A program made the translations under genes and the position numbers. From Arthrobacter sp. SW1 (GTDB lineage Bacteria > Actinomycetota > Actinomycetes > Actinomycetales > Micrococcaceae), in assembly GCF_001766675.1 (NCBI RefSeq), contig NZ_MJLT01000001.1, positions 558,001-622,000 of the forward strand: a stretch of 64,000 bases of DNA. Direction: 5' to 3'. The notes under the pieces are model-generated. The model worked only from the letters and a program-made list of their open reading frames with translations. It searched no databases and was not told where the DNA came from. Of the stretch, positions 56,084-64,000 are shown piece after piece; position 1 is the stretch's first letter, and each line of letters begins with the position of its first letter.

Positions 56084-56503
56084 CTAACGGCCGGCCAGGT
56101 CCTCGAAGTCCACGTCCTCGCCATTGTCCTCCTCGTCGTCCGGCACCGCGCTCCGGTTCAGGTAGAGCAAAACGCCGCCGGCAATGGCGGAAGCGGCGGA
56201 CACCAGCAGGACAATAAGCGCCCCGATCCGGACCCCGGAATAGCTTTCGCGGATGTCCCGGGCTTCATCGGTGGCGTCCTGGACACTCTTGCCGGTCATC
56301 GAATAGGTGGCGGCGTTGAAGGAATCGAGGAAGAAGACGATCACCAGGAGCGCGACACATACGACGGCGACGGCGGCACCGGCGATGGCGGCGGGCTTCG
56401 CGTACGGGGCAAGGCGGGCTGCGAAACCGCCGGCCGGCCGCGGTGTGCCGCCCGGCGCGTTGGGGGTCGGGCTGTCGGGCTGGCGGCTGGTGCTGTCTTC
56501 CAT
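56084..56503 (-). CDS. Membrane protein of unknown function
   Basis: A 139-residue protein with a Pro/Gly-rich N-terminus and two membrane helices (about residues 38-60 and 93-115) and an acidic tail (DDEEDNGEDVDFEDLAGR). I recognise no family. ATG 56503 is used; the open frame runs further upstream. Divergent from the methyltransferase gene, and ends 15 bp before the distal CIRCE. Confidence 0.6.
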   Translation of the reverse strand: MEDSTSRQPDSPTPNAPGGTPRPAGGFAARLAPYAKPAAIAGAAVAVVCVALLVIVFFLDSFNAATYSMTGKSVQDATDEARDIRESYSGVRIGALIVLLVSAASAIAGGVLLYLNRSAVPDDEEDNGEDVDFEDLAGR

Positions 56504-56568
56504 GCACTCAACCCTATCGGCAGGGAACCGGCGGCGCCTGTGCGCCACCGGGAAGTAGGCTGGATGGC

Positions 56569-57807
56569 ATGCCCAGCAGCCACCAGGACCACATTGCCCC
56601 CTTGCTGACCACCGAAGGCTGGGAGCTTCTCGCTTCGCTGGGCCCGTACAGCGAGAGCGATTCACTGACCTTGAATTCGAGCCTCCGCAAGGCCGGCCAC
56701 TCCCCCGAGCTGGTGTCCGCCGTCCTCACCCAGTCCCGGCTGCGGACCAAGGCGGAGGCAAAGTTCGGGGAGTTCGCCCGGCAGATGCTCTTCACCCAGG
56801 CAGGCCTGGAACAAGCCACCCGCCTGGCCGTGGCCGCCCGCCACGCGGCACGCTTCGCCTCCGCCGGCACCCGCCATGTGGCGGACCTGGGCTGCGGACT
56901 GGGCGCCGACTCCATGGCCTTGGCTTCGCTGGACATCCCGGTCACCGCCGTTGAACTCGACGAAACCACCGCGGCCTGCGCCACCATCAACCTCATGCCG
57001 TTCCCGCACGCCTCCGTGGTGCACTCGGATGCCACCTCCGTTCCCTTGGACGGGATCGACGGCGTGTGGCTGGATCCCGCGCGCCGCACTACCTCCACCT
57101 CGGGCACCACCCGGATCTGGGACCCCGAGGAGTTCTCGCCGCCGCTGTCCTTCGTGGAGTCCCTGGCGGCGTCCGGCAAATCCGTGGGCGTCAAGATGGG
57201 CCCGGGCCTGCCCCACGAGCTGGTTCCAACGGGCTGCGAAGCGCAATGGGTGTCCGTGGCCGGAGACGTCACCGAGGTGACACTCTGGTTCAACAAGGTG
57301 GCCCGTCCGGGCATCCGGCGCGCTGCCCTGCTGCTCGGTCCACGGGGCGCCGCAGAGATCACCAGCTCCAAAGATTTCGACGGCGGGCCGGTGCCCGAAG
57401 TGGGACCGGTGGAGGGCTACCTCTACGAACCGGACGGTGCGGTGATCCGCGCGGGCCTGGTGGCCGACGTCGCGCTCCAGCTGGGCGGGCACCTGCTGGA
57501 CGAACACATCGCCTACATCTGCGCCCCGGAATTGGTGGACACGCCCTTTGCCCGCGCCTACAAGGTACTGGACACCATGCCGCTGAATGTGAAGGCACTC
57601 AAGGCCTGGGTGAAGGCGCACGGCATCACCAGCCTCGAAATCAAGAAGCGCGGCGTGTCGATGACACCGGAAGAACTCAGGAAGCAGCTGCTTCCGGGTA
57701 CCTCGAAGCCGAAGTCCGGCGCGAAAGGCAAGGCGGGCAAGGCCGCCACGCTAGTCCTGACGCGGATCGGCGACGAGCGGGTCGCCGTCGTCGTCGAAGC
57801 AGCCTGA
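56569..57807 (+). CDS. SAM-dependent methyltransferase with THUMP-like domain
   Basis: A 412-residue protein. The class I SAM motif is VADLGCGLGADSMALA, with an acidic residue in TAVELDETTAAC; the later block WLDPARRT is conserved in this family. The C-terminal THUMP-like part holds LNVKALKAWVKAHGITSLEIKKRGVSMTPEELRKQL (seen in pieces), suggesting an RNA substrate. ATG 56569 is chosen, with a modest ribosome site. Confidence 0.8.
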   Translation: MPSSHQDHIAPLLTTEGWELLASLGPYSESDSLTLNSSLRKAGHSPELVSAVLTQSRLRTKAEAKFGEFARQMLFTQAGLEQATRLAVAARHAARFASAGTRHVADLGCGLGADSMALASLDIPVTAVELDETTAACATINLMPFPHASVVHSDATSVPLDGIDGVWLDPARRTTSTSGTTRIWDPEEFSPPLSFVESLAASGKSVGVKMGPGLPHELVPTGCEAQWVSVAGDVTEVTLWFNKVARPGIRRAALLLGPRGAAEITSSKDFDGGPVPEVGPVEGYLYEPDGAVIRAGLVADVALQLGGHLLDEHIAYICAPELVDTPFARAYKVLDTMPLNVKALKAWVKAHGITSLEIKKRGVSMTPEELRKQLLPGTSKPKSGAKGKAGKAATLVLTRIGDERVAVVVEAA

Positions 57808-57825
57808 CAGCCGGGCCAGCGGCCC

Positions 57826-58644
57826 CTACTGCTCCCGCACGAAAGCTTCCGCCGCGGACACCTGCGCCGCGGTGGGCGTAATGCCGGTGTAGAGGACGAA
57901 CTGTTCGAGGGCCTGGATGGTGGCGACCTCGGCGCCGCTGATCACGGTCTTGTCGGCAGCGCGGCCCGCCTTGATGAGCGGGGTCTCGGCGGGAAGCGCG
58001 ACGACGTCGAACACCACCTTCGCTGCCTCGATGGCCGTTTCCGGGAAGGACAGGGCGTCCGCTTCGGGACCGCCGGCCATGCCGATCGGCGTGATGTTGA
58101 CGATGACGTCCGCCGTGCTGTCTCCAGGCTCGGCCTGCCAACCGAAGCCGTACAGGCCGGCGAGCGCGCGGCCGGCTTCTTCGTTGCGGGCCGCGATGGT
58201 GACCTTGGTGAAGCCGGCGTCCCGGAAGGCAGCGGCGGTGGCCTTGGCCATGCCGCCGGCGCCGCGCAGGAGGACGGTGGCGTCCGGGCTGATGCTGTTG
58301 CGCTCGATCAGCTGCGCAATGGCGGTGTAGTCGGTGTTGTAGGCGGTCAGCACGCCGGAGTCGTTCACGATCGTGTTGACGGAGTCGATGGCCGAGGCGG
58401 AGGCGTCCATCTTGTCCACGAGGGCGATGACGTCTTCCTTGTACGGCATGGAAACGGCGCAGCCGCGGATGCCGAGCCCGCGCACACCGGCGATCGCGTC
58501 ACGCAGGTCCGTAGGCGCGAAAGCCTTGTAGATCCAGTTGAGCCCCAGTTCCTCGTAGAGGAAGTTGTGGAACCGCGTCCCGTTGTTGCTCGGCCGCGCC
58601 GAGAGCGAGATGCAGAGGGTCATGTCCTTGTTGAGGATCGGCAT
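57826..58644 (-). CDS. Shikimate dehydrogenase-like protein
   Basis: A 272-residue SDH-family NAD(P) oxidoreductase. The catalytic lysine is in AVSMPYKEDV, the substrate aspartate is in AYNTDYTA, and the nucleotide loop is LLRGAGGMAKATAAAF, which departs from the usual GAGGAS. Cofactor region AARNEEAG lacks the typical NADP basic pair (NRT), so YdiB-like or SdhL-like activity is possible. AAAGGAAG precedes ATG 58644. Confidence 0.85.
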   Translation of the reverse strand: MPILNKDMTLCISLSARPSNNGTRFHNFLYEELGLNWIYKAFAPTDLRDAIAGVRGLGIRGCAVSMPYKEDVIALVDKMDASASAIDSVNTIVNDSGVLTAYNTDYTAIAQLIERNSISPDATVLLRGAGGMAKATAAAFRDAGFTKVTIAARNEEAGRALAGLYGFGWQAEPGDSTADVIVNITPIGMAGGPEADALSFPETAIEAAKVVFDVVALPAETPLIKAGRAADKTVISGAEVATIQALEQFVLYTGITPTAAQVSAAEAFVREQ

Positions 58645-58701
58645 GGTGTGGCTTCCTTTGGCTGGCAGGGACTCTCAGCCAAGCTTAGGCGTTTGCCCAA
58701 A

Positions 58702-58733
58702 CGGCCGGTGCCCCATCCCCGGTGCACCGGCCG
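58702..58733 (-). terminator. Hairpin after rpmJ
   Basis: CGGCCGGTGC (58702-58711) pairs exactly with GCACCGGCCG (58724-58733). On the minus strand it follows rpmJ by 17 bp and is trailed by TTTGGG; probable end of the zinc-responsive operon. Confidence 0.65.
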
Positions 58734-58749
58734 CCCCCAACGGTCCGCT

Positions 58750-58872
58750 TCAGCCCTGGCGGGCCTTGAAGCGCGGGTTCTTCTTGTTGATGACGAAGGT
58801 CTTTCCGCGGCGCCGCACCACCTGGGCGCCCGGGATCTTCTTGAGTGCGCGCAGGGAATTCCTGACTTTCAT
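58750..58872 (-). CDS. rpmJ: 50S ribosomal protein L36, cysteine-free paralogue
   Basis: A 40-residue L36 ([20 protein letters not shown] then [20 protein letters not shown]). It has none of the zinc-binding cysteines of ordinary L36, so it is the C-minus form used when zinc is scarce. AGGAGA precedes ATG 58872. It lies 40 bp behind the CobW-like gene, which has a Zur-type box upstream, so both are probably zinc-starvation induced. Confidence 0.93.
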   Translation of the reverse strand: MKVRNSLRALKKIPGAQVVRRRGKTFVINKKNPRFKARQG

Positions 58873-58912
58873 GGTTCTCCTTTGTTTTCGTGCTGCTTGT
58901 TCCGGTGTCTGG

Positions 58913-60046
58913 TTACAGGGTTGCTTCGAGCTCGAACGGGTCCTCCAGCGCGCTGAAGTCCCGCTGCATTTCCTCTTCGGAAAGCGCACAGCCGTCCAGC
59001 AGTTCGCGGATTTCCGCGGCGTCCACGTCCTCGCCGCGGCCGGTGACGGCCAGGACTGTGCCACGGTCCCCGAAGCGCGGATGCCAGCTCAGGGCGGCAT
59101 CGACGTCGAGGTTTCCCGCGGCGCCTGCGCCATCCTGCTCGGCGATCCACTGCCCGGTGCTCTCGAGCCACACCCGCGGCCCGATGCCCTGGACGGCGAT
59201 CCGGGTCCGCGCCGCAGAGGCGATCCACAGGCGGCCGCGCATCCAATGCGAACCGGCCGCGAGCTGCGGGAGCGCATCGCGGAAGCGGCCCGGATGCAGC
59301 GGCCGTTCCACCTTGTGCAGGACCGTACGGAAGCAGCCGGTTTCGCATTCCAGCGGGACGCGGACGGAACCCAGCCGGGTGCGGGCGGCGGCTTCCCGGC
59401 CGTCATAACAGCCGGGGCGGAAACTGTCCGCGCGTCCGACGACGGCGGCGTGCGGCGCGAGCTGCGCCAGGAGTTCGGTGCCCTGCCGCCACGGCTCGCC
59501 GTCCTCGCGCGCCTCGCCATCAATGCCCGCGCCGAGGCCGGAATGCAGCATGACGGTATCCGCGTGCGCGAGCTCGCCGACGAGGAATTCACCGCTGGTG
59601 CGTTCATCTTCGGGCATGGCGGTGAATCCGGATTCGTACAGGGTGTGTTTGTCCCAGATGTGGTCTTCCAGGTCTGCGGGGTCGATCGCCAGGACGGCGT
59701 TGTCGACGACGGCGGCCGGGCCCAGCCCGCGCTTGAGCTCGGTAACGGCCATATCCACGGACACTCCGGGTGGCAGGGCTAGCGCGGCGTGTTCATAGCC
59801 AAGACCGGCCAGCCGGTCCACGGTGGGGACGACGTCGAGCCGGACCGTGCAGCTGAGGCAGCCGTGCTCCAGCACAGTTTCGGCCTGTTCGAGCAGTTGC
59901 CCGCCGCGGAAGATCCTGCGAAGGACCAAAGAGCCGTCGAGGAGGTCGTGGAAAACGACAACTGAGTCTGAATGCCCCCGGTCGAGCCGGCCGGCCGCGG
60001 CTTCCCGGCACCGGCTGTCCAGGGAACTGACAACGGAAAGATGCAT
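58913..60046 (-). CDS. CobW/COG0523-like protein lacking the P-loop
   Basis: A 377-residue protein related to CobW/COG0523 metal chaperones. The metal motif region reads [12 protein letters not shown], where classical members have GCxCC. The N-terminus, [20 protein letters not shown], has no GxxGxGKT Walker A motif, so GTPase activity is unlikely. Actinobacterial relatives with a CxSC motif and no P-loop appear to form their own subgroup (from memory). ATG 60046. A Zur-type dyad covers the promoter region. Probably aids metal allocation under zinc starvation. Confidence 0.75.
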   Translation of the reverse strand: MHLSVVSSLDSRCREAAAGRLDRGHSDSVVVFHDLLDGSLVLRRIFRGGQLLEQAETVLEHGCLSCTVRLDVVPTVDRLAGLGYEHAALALPPGVSVDMAVTELKRGLGPAAVVDNAVLAIDPADLEDHIWDKHTLYESGFTAMPEDERTSGEFLVGELAHADTVMLHSGLGAGIDGEAREDGEPWRQGTELLAQLAPHAAVVGRADSFRPGCYDGREAAARTRLGSVRVPLECETGCFRTVLHKVERPLHPGRFRDALPQLAAGSHWMRGRLWIASAARTRIAVQGIGPRVWLESTGQWIAEQDGAGAAGNLDVDAALSWHPRFGDRGTVLAVTGRGEDVDAAEIRELLDGCALSEEEMQRDFSALEDPFELEATL

Positions 60047-60060
60047 TGCTCCAATGTATC

Positions 60061-60081
60061 TGCAAATCATTCTCATTAGCA
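60061..60081. promoter_or_regulatory. Zur box
   Basis: A 21-base dyad beginning TGCAAATCATT and ending CTCATTAGCA, 15 bases upstream of the CobW-like start. It fits the actinobacterial Zur pattern (TGnnAATnATTnTCATTnnCA). Zur repression of cysteine-free ribosomal paralogues and COG0523 genes is well established. Confidence 0.85.
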
Positions 60082-60228
60082 AAATGGCAAGGCCTGCAGC
60101 CCGGGTCGTTTTGCGTCACGTCGCGGCTGCTGCGACAGGGAATCCGCGGGCTGCAATAGACTGAGGGAATCCGCTGAGGGCCCCACGGCGGGCGTTGCCC
60201 AGGGACCAGCTACTACGAGGGGACCTTC

Positions 60229-61371
60229 GTGCAGATTGATTTCGCTTCATCCAGGCAATCGACCCTGGGAGTGGAATGGGAGCTCGCGCTCGTCAATGCG
60301 CGCACCGGCGAACTGGTCTCGGTTGCCAATGAAGTCCTCCGCGGCGTAGCGGCACAGCATCCCGAACTGAACGAAGACGACGAACACCCGCACATCAAGC
60401 GCGAACTCCTGCTGAACACCGTGGAACTGGTAACCGGAGTGTGCACGACGGTGCGCGACGCCAAGGACGACCTCGCCCGCTCACTGAAGGCCGTCCGCGA
60501 AGTCACCGATCCCATGGGCGTGGAACTCTTCTGCGCAGGCAGCCACCCTTTCAGCCCGCCGCAGCTGCAGCCCGTCACGGACAAAGAGCGCTACGCCAAG
60601 CTGATTGACCGCACCCAGTGGTGGGGGCGCCAGATGGTCATTTACGGAGTGCACGTCCACGTGGGCCTGAACCACCGCAACAAGGCACTTCCGGTGATGA
60701 ACGCCTTGCTCAACTACATGCCGCATTTCCAGGCATTGTCCGCTTCCAGCCCCTACTGGGGCGGCGAGGACACCGGCTACGCCTCCCAGCGCGCGCTCAT
60801 GTTCCAGCAGCTCCCCACCGCCGGCCTGCCTTTCACCTTCAACTCGTGGGGCCAGTACGAAGACTACGTCCAGGACATGTTCACCACGGGAGTGATCGAC
60901 GCCGGCAGCGAGATCCGCTGGGACATCCGGCCCGTGCCGGCCCTGGGCACCATCGAGATGCGCGTGTGCGACGGCCTGGCCACCCTCGAAGAAGTCGGCG
61001 CCATCGCCGCGCTCACGCAGTGCCTCGTGGAGGAGGCGTCCCAGCAGCTGGACGCCGGCTGGGCCATCCCCACCATGCCGCGCTGGTTCCTCAAGGAGAA
61101 CAAGTGGCGGGCTGCCCGCTACGGCATGGACGCCATCATCATCCTGGATGCCCACGGCAACGAACAGCTGGTCACCGACCACCTCAAAGAGACCCTGGAA
61201 CGGCTTGCCCCCGTGGCGGAAAAGCTGGGCTGCGAAGAGGAGCTGGCCGACGTCGCGAACATCATCGCGCGCGGGGCCGGATACCAGCGCCAGCGCCGCA
61301 TTGCCGACGAACACGACGGCGACCTGCAGGCGGTAGTGTTGGACCTCGTCCAGCAGATGCGGGCGGGCTAA
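60229..61371 (+). CDS. Carboxylate-amine ligase, YbdK type (GCS2 family)
   Basis: A 380-residue glutamate-cysteine-ligase-like protein. STLGVEWELALVN opens it, IYGVHVHVGL holds the conserved histidines, and RWDIRPVPALGTIEMRVCDG follows. YbdK has weak glutamate-cysteine ligase activity; the physiological substrate is uncertain. GAGGGGACC precedes GTG 60229. A possible -10 (TAGACT) lies near 60160. Confidence 0.9.
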   Translation: MQIDFASSRQSTLGVEWELALVNARTGELVSVANEVLRGVAAQHPELNEDDEHPHIKRELLLNTVELVTGVCTTVRDAKDDLARSLKAVREVTDPMGVELFCAGSHPFSPPQLQPVTDKERYAKLIDRTQWWGRQMVIYGVHVHVGLNHRNKALPVMNALLNYMPHFQALSASSPYWGGEDTGYASQRALMFQQLPTAGLPFTFNSWGQYEDYVQDMFTTGVIDAGSEIRWDIRPVPALGTIEMRVCDGLATLEEVGAIAALTQCLVEEASQQLDAGWAIPTMPRWFLKENKWRAARYGMDAIIILDAHGNEQLVTDHLKETLERLAPVAEKLGCEEELADVANIIARGAGYQRQRRIADEHDGDLQAVVLDLVQQMRAG

Positions 61372-61415
61372 GCCGCCCGCGCCGCACGGCGAAAAATTTA
61401 CATATTGGGGGAAAT

Positions 61416-62264
61416 GTGGAGCGCAGGCTCTTCTGTGAAATCTCACCGTTCACGTACTGGATTTCGGTCCGCAAGATGATCCTTGCCCGCAAGGTCCGGG
61501 ACTTGCTGGCCGGGACCGCGTTCGCCCGCCAGCGGGACGGAGCGGCGCTGCCTGAGGTGGTGTACCGGCACAACTCGCTGATCCGGCGGAAGCTCGGAAA
61601 CGTGGACCTGCACCTGCAGGAGAACAAGGCCGTCAGCCTGGGCATCGCTGCTCCGCTGGTGAACGGCGTCGTGATCCGGCCCGGAGAGACCTTTTCCTTC
61701 TGGCAATTGGTGGGCCGCTGCACTTCCGCCAAGGGGTACCGCGTGGGCCTCACCATCAACAACGGCCGGGCGGAATCGGGAGTTGGCGGCGGGCTCTGCC
61801 AATTCACCAACTTGCTGCACTGGATGGTCCTGCACAGTGAACTCACCATCGTGGAGCACCACCACCATGGCGAACTGGACCTCTTCCCAGACTTCAACCG
61901 GCAGATCCCCTTCGGAACCGGCACGTCGATCGTGTACAACTACCTGGACTACCGGATCCGCAACGACACAGACCAGAACTTCCAGTTCCTGGTGCACACC
62001 AAAGACGAGCACCTGTGCGGCGAACTGCGCGCGGAACGGCCTTCGGCCCTGAAGTTCCATATCCGCGAAGAGGATGCCTACTTCTACGAATCCGGCGACG
62101 AGGTGTACCGCCACAACAGGATCGTCCGACTGACCCGGGACAAGCGCACCGGCAATGTCATTGACACCCGGGAAATCCTCGAAAACAACGCCCTGGTGGC
62201 ATACGACCGCACCCTGATCACTGCGGAGATCCGGGCCGACTCCCGCGCCGCGGTCGGCATCTGA
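61416..62264 (+). CDS. VanW family protein
   Basis: A 282-residue cytoplasmic VanW-domain protein. IRPGETFSFWQLVGRCTSAKGY and ESGVGGGLCQFTNLLHWMVLHS are the family signatures. VanW occurs in some glycopeptide-resistance clusters, but no vanHAX is present and its role is unknown. GTG 61416 has GGGGG four bases upstream; the ATG at 61414 is out of frame. Confidence 0.9.
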   Translation: MERRLFCEISPFTYWISVRKMILARKVRDLLAGTAFARQRDGAALPEVVYRHNSLIRRKLGNVDLHLQENKAVSLGIAAPLVNGVVIRPGETFSFWQLVGRCTSAKGYRVGLTINNGRAESGVGGGLCQFTNLLHWMVLHSELTIVEHHHHGELDLFPDFNRQIPFGTGTSIVYNYLDYRIRNDTDQNFQFLVHTKDEHLCGELRAERPSALKFHIREEDAYFYESGDEVYRHNRIVRLTRDKRTGNVIDTREILENNALVAYDRTLITAEIRADSRAAVGI

Positions 62265-62278
62265 GGCCATCCAAGCAG

Positions 62279-62319
62279 GCCCTGGCGCTACGGAAATCCC
62301 CGTAGCGCCAGGGCTTTTT
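62279..62319 (+). terminator. Intrinsic terminator of vanW
   Basis: GCCCTGGCGCTACGG pairs perfectly with CCGTAGCGCCAGGGC around a six-base loop, then TTTTT. A textbook Rho-independent terminator. Confidence 0.95.
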
Positions 62320-62380
62320 CCATGCCCGAAAGTTTTCCTGCGGGGCTATTGCACCCCCATTACTTAGCGCTACTATGTAC

Positions 62381-62417
62381 CAGTAGTCAGTAACACTTAG
62401 TACTAGTAGTCAGTCAT
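62381..62417. promoter_or_regulatory. Direct repeats upstream of the second PadR gene
   Basis: AGTAGTCAGT occurs at 62382-62391 and 62405-62414, 23 bases apart, with AAGTAGTTAG as a weaker third copy before the ribosome binding site. Probable PadR operator region in an AT-rich promoter. Confidence 0.6.
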
Positions 62418-62440
62418 ACCAAGTAGTTAGGAGGTGGCCC

Positions 62441-62791
62441 ATGGGCAAGCAAATGACGGAGATGCTCAAGGGCACGCTCGAAGGCATCGTCCTGGCCCTG
62501 TTGACCGGGAAACCGGCCTACGGCTACGAGATCACCACCTTGCTCCGTGACCAGGGGTTCGCCGATATCGCCGAAGGCACCGTGTACGCGTTGCTGGTGC
62601 GGATCGAGCAGAAGGGCCTGGTGGACGTCGAGAAGCGTCCCTCCGAAAAGGGGCCACCGCGCAAGGTGTATTCGCTCAACCAGCAAGGAACACAGGAACT
62701 CGCGGAGTTCTGGAACACCTGGAGCTTCCTCGCCGAACGCATCGAGAAGCTTCACAACAACAGCCACAGCACAGGAGAAAAACAACCATGA
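62441..62791 (+). CDS. PadR family transcriptional regulator
   Basis: A 116-residue regulator with LKGTLEGIVLALLTGKPAYGYEITTLLRD, EGTVYALLVRIEQKGLVDVEKRP and PPRKVYSLNQQG. AGGAGGTG precedes ATG 62441. Its stop overlaps the DUF1048 start by four bases, making it the first gene of an operon that includes an ABC exporter; it is therefore probably a drug- or ligand-responsive repressor. Confidence 0.93.
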   Translation: MGKQMTEMLKGTLEGIVLALLTGKPAYGYEITTLLRDQGFADIAEGTVYALLVRIEQKGLVDVEKRPSEKGPPRKVYSLNQQGTQELAEFWNTWSFLAERIEKLHNNSHSTGEKQP

Positions 62792-63156
62792 CCGCCAAAT
62801 GGATCGAAGCACTGACCGGACCGCTCGAGCAGAAGAAGCAGTACAAGCAGGCAAAGGCCCGCCTGGACGCCCTGCCCGAGCCCTACCGCACCGCTGCAGA
62901 AGGCTTCAACAGGTACTTCATGTACTACGGCGGAGTCACCGACGGCGACACGATCGTCCAGATGTTCTCCGACCTCGCCGACCTGTGGGAACGCGCCGCC
63001 GTGGACGGCACTCCCGTTGCCGGCATTGTGGGCGATGACCCGGTGGAATTCGCCGAAACCTTCGCCCAGTCGTACGGCGGCAAGCGCTGGATCGACAAGG
63101 AACGCGCCCGCCTCATCGCCGCCGTCGAGGACGCCAAGAGAAAGGAAAAGCCATGA
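62788..63156 (+). CDS. DUF1048 family protein
   Basis: A 122-residue, helix-rich soluble protein. LEQKKQYKQAKARLDALPEPYRTA and the later FAQSYGGKRWIDKERARL are conserved in DUF1048. The domain is usually found between PadR and ABC genes. Both ends overlap neighbours by four bases, so it is tightly coupled. Function unknown. Confidence 0.85.
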   Translation: MTAKWIEALTGPLEQKKQYKQAKARLDALPEPYRTAAEGFNRYFMYYGGVTDGDTIVQMFSDLADLWERAAVDGTPVAGIVGDDPVEFAETFAQSYGGKRWIDKERARLIAAVEDAKRKEKP

Positions 63157-63944
63157 CCGCCACAGCCATCCGCGTGGAGGGAATCGAAAAGTCCTACAAG
63201 GACCTCCAGGTCCTCCGCGGCGTCGGCTTCGAAGTCGCGCGGGGCAGCATCTTCGCCCTGCTCGGTTCGAACGGGGCCGGCAAGACCACGCTGGTGCGAA
63301 TCCTCTCGACGCTGCTGAAAGCGGACGGCGGGACCGCCACGGTGCAGGGTTTCGACGTCGCGTCCGAACCCGGCCAGGTCCGCGATGCCATCAGCCTGAC
63401 CGGGCAGTTCGCCGCGGTGGACGAAGTGCTCACCGGCCGGGAAAACCTGGTGCTGGTGGCGAAGCTGCGGCACCGGAAGGATCCGGGCGCGGTGGCCGAT
63501 GAACTGCTGGAACGCTTTTCGCTCACCGATGCGGGCGGCCGCAAAGCCTCCGAATACTCGGGCGGCATGCGGCGCAGGCTCGACATCGCGATGAGCCTGG
63601 TGGGCGATCCCTCGGTGATCTTCCTCGACGAACCGACCACGGGCCTGGACCCGCAGGCGCGGATCGACGTCTGGCAGACCGTGAAAGAACTCGCCGGCAA
63701 CGGCACCACGGTGCTGCTCACCACGCAGTACCTCGACGAGGCCGAACAGCTCGCAGAGCGCATCGCGATCCTGCACAAAGGCACCATCATCCAGAACGGC
63801 ACCCTCGACGAACTGAAACGGCTGCTGCCGCCGGCCGAGGTCGAGTACATCGAAAAGCAGCCGTCCCTCGAGGACGTCTTCCTGGCACTCACCGGCGAGG
63901 CGGCTGAAGAACAAGAACAGGAACAGAAGGAGGCATCACGATGA
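63153..63944 (+). CDS. ABC transporter ATP-binding protein (DrrA-like)
   Basis: A 263-residue ATPase. The Walker A is GSNGAGKTT (residues 38-46), the signature YSGGMRRRLDIAMSL and the Walker B VIFLDEPTTGLDPQAR. The C-terminal EYIEKQPSLEDVFLALTGEA is typical of DrrA-type drug exporters. The next gene, a permease, overlaps by four bases. Confidence 0.93.
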   Translation: MTATAIRVEGIEKSYKDLQVLRGVGFEVARGSIFALLGSNGAGKTTLVRILSTLLKADGGTATVQGFDVASEPGQVRDAISLTGQFAAVDEVLTGRENLVLVAKLRHRKDPGAVADELLERFSLTDAGGRKASEYSGGMRRRLDIAMSLVGDPSVIFLDEPTTGLDPQARIDVWQTVKELAGNGTTVLLTTQYLDEAEQLAERIAILHKGTIIQNGTLDELKRLLPPAEVEYIEKQPSLEDVFLALTGEAAEEQEQEQKEASR

Positions 63945-64000
63945 GCACCCACGTCCTTGCCGATACCGGCGTCCTCACCGGGCGGTCCCTGCGGCACATC
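63941..64000 (+). CDS. ABC transporter permease, N-terminal fragment
   Basis: The first 20 residues (MSTHVLADTGVLTGRSLRHI) of a DrrB-type permease, cut by the right edge. The ATGA overlap with the ATPase gene and AGAAGGAGG upstream support it. The segment TGRSLRHI is a common start of ABC-2 permeases. Confidence 0.75.
   Translation, partial: MSTHVLADTGVLTGRSLRHI

Noticed and set aside
61414..61416. ATG just before the vanW start
   Set aside because: It is out of frame with the VanW domain; GTG 61416 has a well-spaced ribosome site.
61416..62264. Glycopeptide-resistance cluster suggested by VanW
   Set aside because: No vanH, vanA/B, vanX, vanR or vanS neighbour; VanW alone is widespread in actinobacteria.

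Overview
The window is a high-GC, gene-dense stretch of an actinobacterial chromosome. Gene content and protein style (GTG and TTG starts, GuaB plus GuaB3, DUF3817 beside SURF1, PPK2, an FmdB zinc ribbon, Zur-type operon, alanine-rich linkers) fit Micrococcaceae, most likely Arthrobacter or a close relative (Pseudarthrobacter, Paenarthrobacter). That placement is inferred from protein character, not from a search. I see no transposase, integrase, phage gene, CRISPR array, rRNA or replication origin. There is one tRNA, tRNA-Ala(CGC). It reads as core chromosome with a few accessory genes.

Layout. 1-8.0 kb: a truncated condensation-domain-like protein, an alpha/beta hydrolase, a rifampin ADP-ribosyltransferase, then housekeeping genes (ychF, rmuC, ispH, xseA-xseB). 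8.0-15.2 kb: PPK2, an AlaA-like aminotransferase, a four-gene OpuC-type osmoprotectant ABC transporter, and rsgA, which has a short leader ORF upstream. 15.3-24.6 kb: a NUDIX protein, GH35 beta-galactosidase, pirin, an N-acetylglucosamine-kinase-like protein, a Cys/Met-metabolism PLP enzyme divergent from an Lrp regulator, and an ArsR regulator with a coupled small ORF, followed by an MFS exporter divergent from a second Lrp/AsnC regulator. 24.6-30.3 kb: DUF1761, CorA, ZapE, ferritin, a coupled usp-crcB-crcB fluoride set, tRNA-Ala and a membrane protein. 30.4-38.4 kb: GNAT, galU, 5-formyl-THF cyclo-ligase, FmdB, a lone CpaB/SAF protein, and a large degenerate helicase-nuclease with a small partner. 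38.4-48.9 kb: guaA, DUF3817, SURF1, a PTS IIA, glpD, guaB3, a secreted subtilase, dispersed-type repeats and guaB. 49-57.8 kb: an OafA-type acyltransferase, a frameshifted DUF389 gene, a PadR/HAAS pair, the groES-groEL operon with two CIRCE elements, a membrane protein and a methyltransferase. 57.8-64 kb: a shikimate-dehydrogenase-like gene, a Zur-regulated operon (P-loop-less CobW-like protein plus cysteine-free L36), a YbdK-type carboxylate-amine ligase, a VanW protein, and a PadR-DUF1048-ABC exporter operon cut by the right edge.

How the parts work together. Purine synthesis is prominent (guaA, guaB, guaB3). Stress genes are spread through the window: osmoprotectant uptake, fluoride export, zinc starvation, heat shock, ferritin and universal stress protein. 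Several regulators sit beside clear operator dyads (Lrp, AsnC, ArsR, PadR twice, CIRCE, Zur), so the window has many local autoregulatory circuits. The least explained objects are the pseudo-helicase/nuclease at 34286-38296, the leader peptide and sequestered ribosome binding site before rsgA, the P-loop-less CobW relative, and the frameshift in DUF389.
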